Both the position numbers and the translations under genes were made by a program. Below, piece by piece: positions 1-5,371 of a stretch of DNA of 7,626 nt. The number at the start of each line of letters is the position of its first letter. Positions within the stretch are counted from its first letter, which is position 1. Source of the stretch: Bacteroidales bacterium UBA1204 (lineage in GTDB: Bacteria; Bacteroidota; Bacteroidia; Bacteroidales; F082); NCBI GenBank assembly GCA_002310075.1, contig DBXU01000184.1:1-7626 (forward strand). Reading direction: 5' to 3'. The notes beneath the pieces were generated by a model. The model searched no databases. It had not been told where the DNA came from and saw nothing but the letters and a program-made list of their open reading frames with translations.

Positions 1-232
1 CGTTGGCCAGGCGGATGGCGTTGCGCTTGTCGGGCCAGGTGAACTGGTAGCTTTCCTCGGGGCCTTCCACGATGTCCTTCGAGAGCTCCTGCCTGAGCTG
101 GTCGAAGTCAATCGCCACTTCCGGCTTCCCGTTCTCATCGAGGCGCTCGGTGAGGCAGTTGGGGAAGAGTTCGGCAATCTTCTTTATGTTTTCGTCCACG
201 ATGTTGTGGGTTTGCATTTTTAGTTTGTCCAT
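1..232 (-). CDS. mod: Type III restriction-modification DNA methyltransferase (Mod), N-terminal part only
   Basis: The first 77 codons of a gene that runs off the left edge. The translation starts MDKLKMQTHNIVDENIKK and later has the stretch YQFTWPDKRNAIRLAN (about residues 62 to 77), a very typical N-terminus of type III Mod / adenine-specific methyltransferases. Full members are roughly 600 to 700 residues, use S-adenosylmethionine to methylate adenine in a short asymmetric site, and pair with a Res helicase-nuclease. The catalytic DPPY-type and AdoMet-binding motifs lie outside the window, so activity cannot be judged. The ATG at 232 was chosen over the in-frame ATG at 217 because family members commonly begin with this MDKLKM-type segment. 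No Shine-Dalgarno is visible; the leader is AT-rich. It begins 12 bases after the DUF4365 stop and is likely read as the last gene of that run in this window. It is GC-rich (39 of the first 60 bases), unlike the gene before it. Confidence 0.88.
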   Translation of the reverse strand, partial: MDKLKMQTHNIVDENIKKIAELFPNCLTERLDENGKPEVAIDFDQLRQELSKDIVEGPEESYQFTWPDKRNAIRLAN

Positions 233-244
233 ATATTTGTGTGT

Positions 245-2038
245 TTATTCTTTTACAAAATGAAATATTGGCAAAGTTCGATAAAAACTCTGTACATCAC
301 CATTTAGTTTATTGAAAAACCTCATAGCATGTGTTTGTTCATCAAGAAGCAGATATGCAGCAAATTTTACATCATCTGATTCTGTGTTTTCAGCGATTTC
401 GTAAAGTTCTTCCTTTTCAGAATCACCTAACGGCCCTAACCGCTTTTTTATTTGAAGAACATTGAGTCTGCTAGACAATTTCGATAGTTCATCATCCTCA
501 ACCTCATACAACCAATCAAACACTTCTTTAGCGGTCTTAATCAGTATTTCATTCTTCGTTGTTTGTTCATCATATGCGAGGAGTAAATATAATCCCACGG
601 TATTAGCAATATGAAAACACTTAGGATTATTATTCATGATCGCTTTAAAAGAAGAAAGAATATCAGAGTAGTCAATATTGGAATACTTGAGAATTTTGTC
701 CTTGTCAAGAATAGCATATGGCGTTATGGGAAAGACCTTATCATCGCCATACGACCCATGTAAATCAAAAGGACAATTAAAAAAGTCATACAGATGATAG
801 GTGTTTTCTCCTGTCTTTGCCACCAATACCAAGACATTGATATTACACAACCCTATTTCAGTAATTAACCCCACATCTTGCTTCTCAATTACATCTTTAT
901 TTTCAACAAAAGCTGAAATCAAAATATCAATAAGTCTATCTGAATCTTTCTTCATCAGCTTCAGATCCAAATCATCCTTGACATGCAAAACATCCAAAGC
1001 TTTTTTCAATTTCTCAAGCCTTGTTTGCAATCCTTGCAAATCCGACAAACCCGCCAACATATCAGCCCCACTACCTTTTTCCTGGTCCATATTCAAGTCA
1101 CAACTGCCAATAGTGAGGTACTTATTTGAGGATAATGCCAACAAAAACCCCAACGCATTAATAGCTTCAGACAAATTGTATCTAGTAACATTAAAATCAA
1201 CTTTAACATGAAGATTCTGCACATCATTATCAAGCATTGTAATGAACAGGCACTTCCCTATTGCAACTACGTCTCCTTCTCTTTTATTAGTTAGCGAATA
1301 GCTATCATAGTACTTCTTACCACCAATACAGACTGGCTTTTTACATTCCTGTGTAATTGCTATGGCACATCTAGACGTGCCAACTGGATAAAGATAGTTT
1401 ATCGTCCCGTTCTCAATATTCGCATAAACGAAAGCATCTTTTTTTGCCAATGCTCTTGGTATATTCGCCAGCTCACTAGAAGTAAAACCATAAATTGTCA
1501 ATTTTGGATTTCCCAAATCCTTCAAATTCTCAAAAGATAAGATAGGTTGATCCACTATACTCTTTTGGCGTTTACAATCATCATAAAAAACTCTAAACAA
1601 CAAGTCCAATTCATTTGAATTTGAGCAATCCAGTTTCTTTAATGAAATGGATTTGCTGTTTTGTTCAGAACATGTTGATATTATGGCTTTGATTTCAATT
1701 GGGGCAAGAAGCACATAATACACCGTTTTAATTCTTTTATTTATATAAACCACAAAAAATGCTATACCATCATCTTTATATGCTTTAAGATCAGCAATGT
1801 CAATGGAGTAATTAATAATATCGGGATGCTTTTCCGAACAGCTCACCCCTTTAACTTGAACCGGAATTTTAGCATAATACGAATCTTTTCTACAACTTGA
1901 ATCATTAAAAAGATACAAATGTCCATCCCAAGCAATAGTTTTATCGTTAGTTTGAACTCCAGCGAGTATTCTATCACAATCGTCAAAGCAAGCTCTGACT
2001 TCATCTACCGCATTCTGCTCTACCTTAATTGGATTCAT
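245..2038 (-). CDS. DUF4365 domain protein with PD-(D/E)xK-like nuclease signature and long C-terminal region of unknown function
   Basis: A 597-residue protein. The N-terminal part (about 1 to 135) resembles DUF4365: E7 in the first helix, WDG at 37 to 39 followed by a strand (HLYLF), then IPVQVKG at 58 to 64. D38, Q61 and K63 fit the D...QxK variant of the PD-(D/E)xK nuclease core seen in Mrr-like enzymes. A DNA-cleaving role is inferred, not shown. The middle (about 150 to 480) has no motif I recognise. The C-terminus (about 480 to 597) is helical, with segments such as KFAAYLLLDEQ and a preceding KKRLGPLGDSEKEEL that look like helical-repeat (TPR-like) scaffold. No signal peptide or membrane segment. 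The ATG lies 3 bases after the rloB stop and the stop is 12 bases before mod, so it sits inside an operon. It is the most AT-rich gene here (19 of 60 G+C in 1681..1740, 22 of 60 in 961..1020), suggesting an origin different from its neighbours. Likely a defence effector; the substrate is unknown. Confidence 0.78.
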   Translation of the reverse strand: MNPIKVEQNAVDEVRACFDDCDRILAGVQTNDKTIAWDGHLYLFNDSSCRKDSYYAKIPVQVKGVSCSEKHPDIINYSIDIADLKAYKDDGIAFFVVYINKRIKTVYYVLLAPIEIKAIISTCSEQNSKSISLKKLDCSNSNELDLLFRVFYDDCKRQKSIVDQPILSFENLKDLGNPKLTIYGFTSSELANIPRALAKKDAFVYANIENGTINYLYPVGTSRCAIAITQECKKPVCIGGKKYYDSYSLTNKREGDVVAIGKCLFITMLDNDVQNLHVKVDFNVTRYNLSEAINALGFLLALSSNKYLTIGSCDLNMDQEKGSGADMLAGLSDLQGLQTRLEKLKKALDVLHVKDDLDLKLMKKDSDRLIDILISAFVENKDVIEKQDVGLITEIGLCNINVLVLVAKTGENTYHLYDFFNCPFDLHGSYGDDKVFPITPYAILDKDKILKYSNIDYSDILSSFKAIMNNNPKCFHIANTVGLYLLLAYDEQTTKNEILIKTAKEVFDWLYEVEDDELSKLSSRLNVLQIKKRLGPLGDSEKEELYEIAENTESDDVKFAAYLLLDEQTHAMRFFNKLNGDVQSFYRTLPIFHFVKE

Positions 2039-2041
2039 GTC

Positions 2042-2623
2042 TTATTTATTTCCCATTAACTTGACCGCCTTATAAACATTCGTATATGACTCACCTTCAA
2101 CCCCAAACATTTCTGCCCTATTGCATGCTTCTTCCATACGGCCTTCCCCAATCATATCTGCCACCCACTTTGGGTTTTGAAGGAATTGCTCGGTCTTATC
2201 ATATTGCGAAATGAACTTTTTCAGTTCTTCACCAACAGCACGAGAAGTGCCAAAAAAGCGATTCGTGTTTTCGTAATGCAACAAAAACCAATACTCTATT
2301 GACGGAAGCGAATCACAAAGCAACACCGATGGATTGTCCTTATACTTTCGCCGGAGGGCATTCCATTTTTTAAGCTCCAACTCATTCCACGTTGACACAT
2401 CGGCATCAAACACACAAATGGCAAAGCCATCATTCTGAAGCACTTCCTCAATCCTTTTCGCCATGCCATTGGCCATTTCCGTTCCAAAAAAGCGAGGGCG
2501 TATCTTTACGCGGTAATCCTTCAGCGTTTTCAAATGCTTGAAATACCATTGCTCGGTAATACCCGCCCCAATAAGGGTAGGTATCGGGCTTTTCTTTATT
2601 CTTATGGATGCTTTTCTCGCCAT
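2042..2623 (-). CDS. rloB: RloB-like / AbiLii-type protein (Toprim-like putative nuclease)
   Basis: A 193-residue protein of usual length for the RloB family, which is found next to AAA15 ATPases in AbiL abortive-infection loci and within type I restriction loci (rloA/rloB). Visible signature: GITEQWYF at 21 to 28 with E24, then FDADVSTW at 72 to 79 giving the acidic pair D73 and D75, then SLPSIEYWFLLHY at 105 to 117 with E110 and H116. These match the conserved acidic and EYW-LLH positions of the family, and the E plus DxD pattern suggests a Toprim-like metal-binding fold that could cut nucleic acid. The residue two before GITE is alanine (A20), where many Toprim-type relatives have glutamate. 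The family identification is strong; nuclease activity is inference. It starts 9 bases after the ATPase stop and ends 3 bases before the DUF4365 ATG, so the three are presumably co-transcribed and the ATPase is the expected partner. Confidence 0.85.
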   Translation of the reverse strand: MARKASIRIKKSPIPTLIGAGITEQWYFKHLKTLKDYRVKIRPRFFGTEMANGMAKRIEEVLQNDGFAICVFDADVSTWNELELKKWNALRRKYKDNPSVLLCDSLPSIEYWFLLHYENTNRFFGTSRAVGEELKKFISQYDKTEQFLQNPKWVADMIGEGRMEEACNRAEMFGVEGESYTNVYKAVKLMGNK

Positions 2624-2632
2624 GGGAACAGT

Positions 2633-3922
2633 TTATTTAATATTAGGCAATGCCCCAAAGACTCCATTGCGATAAGCTTTTTGCAACGAAGAAATTCTAT
2701 TCAATCCCTTGAATTCCACCAAAGAATAAAGGTCGGTGTTTCCCGTTTCGTCTTTTTCCGTAAACCAAACGGAATCCTTGCGAATGAGGTCGTCCCCTAC
2801 GGTATTTAACAAGGGATCATAATGTGTTGTGACAAGCAATTGCGCCCTATTGCGCTGCGAAAGGAACTGTTCTATTACAAACTCGACCAAATCGGGATGC
2901 AACGAGGCTTCAATTTCGTCTATGAAAAGCATGGCTTGTTTACGTACTGCTTCAAAAATAGCCGCTTCGACACCAATAGTACGCTTAGTGCCATCCGATT
3001 GATACTCATCAGGAAGGACATAACTCTCTTCGCCACGGCTGTTATGAACCTTGTGGACAAAAGTCGTTCGAATCTCATCAAACGCTTTATCTTTTGTCAA
3101 CCTTTCCTTAACCTCATTCGGCGCACCATCATCTTGCAACATTAGGTTAAGCACCTTTTGTGGAATAGGTTGCTTAATCACATCCGTCTTAACATCAGAA
3201 ATGTTGAAATCCGCCCTGTGAATGAAATCGAGCAGATATTCTTTTAGAACGCTGTTTTCAAGCATCTTTTCGCTTGCATATTCAAACATTCTTGTTTGCG
3301 GTTTCACCATAGGAAGAATCCCATTTCGGAACCACTCCCTAGCCGCATCTATTTCTTTCATGGCCACATTCACCTGTTTACGAGCCGCAAAAAACGACAT
3401 ATTGGGAAGGCACTTCAACGACAGCTCCTCTTTAGCCGCTTGACTAATCTTCACTACTGTTGAATTGAAATCAAGAATAGATTCGCCATCTTTCCATGTA
3501 CGTTCGAATAACTTTGTAGGCTGAACCGAATTATAATAATACAAGCGCTCCAAAAGCACTTTTTGTTGGTCAAGTTTCAGTTCATACCAATACCTAATGT
3601 CATCAACATAGAATTTAATACTAAACTCTGTTGGTTCATTCGGAGTTGCTGCATCAAGGCGGAAAGGTTCCGATCCGGTTTCCTCTTCAATGTCATCCGG
3701 CTTGTAAAACACAAAATCATGTAAAAACACCAACGAAAACAGCAGGTTCGTCTTACCTGAGGCATTGGCACCATATACCATAGCAAAACGAAGCAAACGA
3801 ACCCCGGGAGCCACCTCAACAATATGACTATCTTCAAAGGTCTTGTCTTTTGTCGCCTCGAAACTGAGCGTCACCTCATCCCTGAACGACATAAAGTTCT
3901 TTATTTTAAGTTCTTGTATCAT
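2633..3922 (-). CDS. AAA15-family ATPase, AbiLi/RloA-like abortive-infection component
   Basis: A 429-residue ATP-binding protein, numbered from the ATG at 3922. It opens with MIQELKIKNFMSFRDEV, the normal beginning of this SMC/OLD-like ATPase family. Walker A is GANASGKT at 51 to 58. A conserved QSDGTKR segment occupies the signature-like position ahead of Walker B. Walker B is LFIDE at 332 to 336 followed by SLHPDL, and TTH at 365 to 367 is the switch-like histidine region. The C-terminus ends with YRNGVFGALPN, typical of the family. The frame is open up to an ATG at 3988, but that codon lies inside the promoter (3966..3997), upstream of the inferred transcript start, so 3922 is preferred. 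Known relatives act with an RloB protein in phage defence (AbiL), the ATPase probably sensing infection and controlling the effector. Here rloB follows after 9 bases. All ATPase motifs are intact, so the gene is probably functional. Confidence 0.87.
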   Translation of the reverse strand: MIQELKIKNFMSFRDEVTLSFEATKDKTFEDSHIVEVAPGVRLLRFAMVYGANASGKTNLLFSLVFLHDFVFYKPDDIEEETGSEPFRLDAATPNEPTEFSIKFYVDDIRYWYELKLDQQKVLLERLYYYNSVQPTKLFERTWKDGESILDFNSTVVKISQAAKEELSLKCLPNMSFFAARKQVNVAMKEIDAAREWFRNGILPMVKPQTRMFEYASEKMLENSVLKEYLLDFIHRADFNISDVKTDVIKQPIPQKVLNLMLQDDGAPNEVKERLTKDKAFDEIRTTFVHKVHNSRGEESYVLPDEYQSDGTKRTIGVEAAIFEAVRKQAMLFIDEIEASLHPDLVEFVIEQFLSQRNRAQLLVTTHYDPLLNTVGDDLIRKDSVWFTEKDETGNTDLYSLVEFKGLNRISSLQKAYRNGVFGALPNIK

Positions 3923-3965
3923 AACATTAACTGCATTTATCGCCAAGATTGGGTTATTAACACCG

Positions 3966-3997
3966 CAAAAATACACTTTTGTATACAAATCGCCAAA
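3966..3997 (-). promoter_or_regulatory. Bacteroidota-type promoter for the ATPase-rloB-DUF4365(-mod) operon
   Basis: Read on the minus strand, TTTG (3997..3994) is followed by a 20-base spacer and TATTTTTG (3973..3966). This matches the established Bacteroides vegetative consensus, TTTG at about -33 and TAnnTTTG at about -7 with a 19 to 21 base gap. Transcription should start near 3960, leaving a leader of roughly 38 bases before the ATG at 3922. This placement argues against translation starting at the upstream in-frame ATG at 3988. Confidence 0.75.
3978..3989. promoter_or_regulatory. Perfect 12-base palindrome in the promoter spacer, candidate operator
   Basis: TTTGTATACAAA equals its own reverse complement. 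It lies wholly between the -33 and -7 elements, where a bound dimeric repressor would block RNA polymerase. It could be chance in AT-rich DNA; no regulator gene is visible in the window. Confidence 0.35.
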
Positions 3998-4044
3998 TAA
4001 AATCGAATATTTTTACATTTTATTTCATAAATATGCAATAATTT

Positions 4045-4128
4045 TGTCAAATTGACATATAAAATTGAAAATTTGTCATATTTATATGCGGATTTGACAG
4101 AATTAATGCAATGGCACACAACTTGACA
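4045..4128. repeat. Cluster of five TGTCA/TGACA motifs upstream of the ATPase promoter
   Basis: TGTCA occurs at 4045 and 4074; its complement TGACA occurs at 4053, 4095 and 4124. The first two form a perfect inverted repeat, TGTCAA-A-TTGACA (4045..4057). Two intervals between copies are 29 bases (4045 to 4074 and 4095 to 4124). The cluster lies 50 to 130 bases upstream of the ATPase promoter and upstream of the HNH-like gene, so a shared regulator binding region is possible. The function is inferred. Confidence 0.4.
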
Positions 4129-4226
4129 TGTTTTCATCGACAGGATACTTCGGCACCTGTATAAAGTAACCGGGCTGAAGCTGAACTATCAGGGAATAGG
4201 ATGTCGAACATGAACCATCTTTCGAT

Positions 4227-4502
4227 ATGCTAGTAAAAAATGTAATCGGATCAAGCAGATTCCAAGCTCCGAGAGGATATAGTTCTTGGTTAGAGTATTG
4301 GGAAGCAATGACTGGCAAGAAAGCCCGATATTGCGGTGCGACGAACTGTTACAACACAGTGAACCTTGTCGGTGCTCATGTGCAAAAAGCTTATAGCATC
4401 GACCAGCATTGGTACATCACACCACTTTGCAATTCCTGCAACGGGAGAACAGATGTTTTTGATGTAACCACGGAGTTAGTGCCAGTTCCGAGCAATCTGT
4501 AA
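4227..4502 (+). CDS. Small HNH-like / treble-clef zinc-binding protein of unknown function
   Basis: A 91-residue protein, the only confident plus-strand gene. It has a Trp/Tyr-rich segment (GYSSWLEYWEAMTGKKA, 17 to 33). Next come C36 and C41 (CGATNC), then VGAHV with H51, H61, and PLCNSCN with C68, C71 and N72. The CxxxxC...AH...CxxCN order resembles an HNH endonuclease core, in which four cysteines hold a structural zinc and the histidine after GA is catalytic. At this length it would be little more than the HNH finger, so it could also be a DNA- or protein-binding zinc finger. The ending LVPVPSNL and the overall pattern recall small hypothetical proteins I associate with Bacteroidota, but I cannot give a family name. 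The ATG at 4227 is the only start available in this open frame; no ribosome binding site or good promoter is visible. It is divergent from the ATPase operon and convergent with DUF4391, between the two halves of the split locus. Confidence 0.65.
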   Translation: MLVKNVIGSSRFQAPRGYSSWLEYWEAMTGKKARYCGATNCYNTVNLVGAHVQKAYSIDQHWYITPLCNSCNGRTDVFDVTTELVPVPSNL

Positions 4503-4537
4503 GTCGTTTCGGGCAGCTCATCCCGTCAGAATCGAGC

Positions 4538-4565
4538 GACCGAAGCGGTCCGGTCAGGTGACCGC
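4538..4565. repeat. Overlapping GACCG/CGGTC inverted repeats just after the HNH-like gene
   Basis: GACCG-AAG-CGGTC (4538..4550) is directly followed by CGGTCA-GG-TGACCG (4551..4564). GCGGTC (4545..4550) also pairs with GACCGC (4560..4565). The four five-base units could form either two small hairpins or one larger one. It begins 36 bases after the stop codon. No T-run follows, so it is not a canonical terminator; it may stabilise the 3' end or bind a protein. Confidence 0.45.
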
Positions 4566-4631
4566 ACTATTTATTCACCAAACTCAACGCATGAACAATT
4601 TGTACTTTTAAAGCAACTGTTTAGTCGTGAC

Positions 4632-4664
4632 AAGAGGGTGACCGAACCGGCCGCCCTCTTCGGT
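4632..4664. repeat. Interleaved inverted repeats with pseudoknot-like arrangement in the convergent spacer
   Basis: AAGAGGG (4632..4638) pairs with CCCTCTT (4654..4660). ACCGAA (4641..4646) pairs with TTCGGT (4659..4664). The two stems are interleaved and share bases 4659 and 4660, so they compete or form a partial pseudoknot. A T-run on the plus strand (4678..4682) comes too late for a standard terminator. It may act as a weak bidirectional terminator between convergent genes. Confidence 0.45.
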
Positions 4665-4681
4665 TAAAATGTCGGAATTTT

Positions 4682-4754
4682 TACGTTTATCAAATAAAAT
4701 CGGGTAAAAACACGAATAATACGTGAATAAACGTAACAAATTGATACGTTTATT
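4682..4754. repeat. Three copies of TACGTTTAT, two forming a 10-base inverted repeat
   Basis: TACGTTTAT occurs at 4682..4690 and 4745..4753, and its complement ATAAACGTA at 4727..4735. The last two extend to a perfect 10-base inverted repeat, AATAAACGTA (4726..4735) and TACGTTTATT (4745..4754), with a 9-base loop. It starts about 15 bases beyond the DUF4391 stop. It could be a 3' end hairpin of the helicase-DUF4391 transcript or a protein binding site. Confidence 0.5.
4706..4725 (-). terminator. Weak terminator candidate after DUF4391
   Basis: On the minus strand CACG (4725..4722) pairs with CGTG (4714..4711) and is directly followed by five T (4710..4706). The stem is only four pairs plus a couple of inner A-T pairs. 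The location, 44 bases after the DUF4391 stop and next to the 10-base inverted repeat, is right for the end of the helicase-DUF4391 transcript. Confidence 0.3.
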
Positions 4755-4768
4755 GAAAGGAACAGGGG

Positions 4769-5371
4769 TTATTCCAATTGTTCCTTCAATTCGCATAATT
4801 GCTGATACAACTCATACTTCTTCCTCGGCTGCTTCTCCACCCTCAGTTTCTTCTCAAGACTTTCTATCGCCTTTATCTTTTTCAGCTTCTCGCCATCAAT
4901 GGCAATCTGCTCTTCCATGGTCACGCCTTCCATCACCTCGAAGCTGCCAATGGTCGTTACCAGATTCTCCCAAACCTTGTCCAAGTCAAGTCCCATTAGG
5001 GGCAATGCGGCATCGGCAAGCGGCTCCCAATCCATGACAAAGAGCTTCTCGTGTACGACAGCAAAACGTGCCATGTCGTTGTAAACCAAAGCGAAAATCA
5101 TGTTCTGCTTGATCAACTTGGTCAAAAGCAGGATGTTTTTCTCGTCATAGTGCTGGCTTTTTAAGGTGACGAGCAAAACATAGAATTCCTTCACGCGTTC
5201 CCCTTCCTTCAAGCCAGGCACGGTGGATGGCGAGACCACATTCACGATGTCGATGCGGCTGATGTCGGCATCAAAAGCATCGCGCTGCGCCGATTTCAAG
5301 CCGAACTTCTCGTAGATGGCCTTTTTCGGCAGCGACTTCTTGATTTCCGTTGTGGCAGGCAGGGCAAACAT
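4769..5371 (-). CDS. DUF4391 domain protein, accessory of a type III-like restriction locus
   Basis: A 200-residue protein that I assign to DUF4391 from overall pattern and context. It starts MFALPATTEIKKSLPKKAIYEKF, then has an alpha/beta core with the strands DIVNVVS (about 42 to 48) and EFYVLLVTL (about 62 to 70), and MIFALVY (about 91 to 97). The C-terminus (about 165 to 200, EKKLRVEKQPRKKYELYQQLCELKEQLE in part) is a charged helix with coiled-coil character. No catalytic motif is obvious. DUF4391 genes are found beside a large helicase and a Mod/Res pair in Bacteroidota and other bacteria; the biochemical role is not known to me. The ATG overlaps the helicase stop by one base (TAATG), which points to translational coupling and a joint complex. 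G+C is high (34 of 60 in 4981..5040), matching the helicase and mod rather than the genes between. Confidence 0.8.
   Translation of the reverse strand: MFALPATTEIKKSLPKKAIYEKFGLKSAQRDAFDADISRIDIVNVVSPSTVPGLKEGERVKEFYVLLVTLKSQHYDEKNILLLTKLIKQNMIFALVYNDMARFAVVHEKLFVMDWEPLADAALPLMGLDLDKVWENLVTTIGSFEVMEGVTMEEQIAIDGEKLKKIKAIESLEKKLRVEKQPRKKYELYQQLCELKEQLE

Larger units (their letters stand above)
3923..4226. other. Divergent AT-rich intergenic region between the ATPase and the HNH-like gene
   Basis: About 300 bases with no convincing gene. The left part (3923..4100) is strongly AT-rich and holds the minus-strand promoter for the ATPase operon, a perfect palindrome within it, and most of a cluster of TGTCA/TGACA motifs. 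The right part (4130..4226) is of more even composition and contains no promoter I can recognise for the plus-strand gene. The frame of that gene is open back to 4200 (stop at 4197..4199) but offers no further ATG, GTG or TTG. Confidence 0.6.

Noticed and set aside
232..239. Plus-strand TATATTTG as a promoter antisense to the DUF4365 gene
   Set aside because: The nearest TTTG is only 17 bases upstream and no credible plus-strand gene follows.
801..1211. A 136-residue plus-strand frame within the DUF4365 gene
   Set aside because: It is low-complexity Ser/Phe/Lys-rich translation opposite a long coding frame.
4039..4046. Plus-strand TAATTTTG, a match to the Bacteroidota -7 element, as promoter of the HNH-like gene
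   Set aside because: No TTG or TTTG lies 19 to 21 bases upstream, the leader would be over 170 bases, and such matches are expected by chance in this AT-rich stretch.
4053..4128. TTGACA as sigma-70 type -35 boxes
   Set aside because: Bacteroidota do not use this -35 consensus, and no matching TATAAT elements at proper spacing stand out.
4103..4318. A 71-residue minus-strand frame opposite the HNH-like gene
   Set aside because: It overlaps the better supported plus-strand gene and shows no recognisable motif.
240..4760. AATAAAC shared between the mod leader (243..249) and the repeats near 4726..4754 as a target-site duplication or attachment site
   Set aside because: Seven AT-rich bases are too few to distinguish from chance, and no integrase or longer matching flank is visible.
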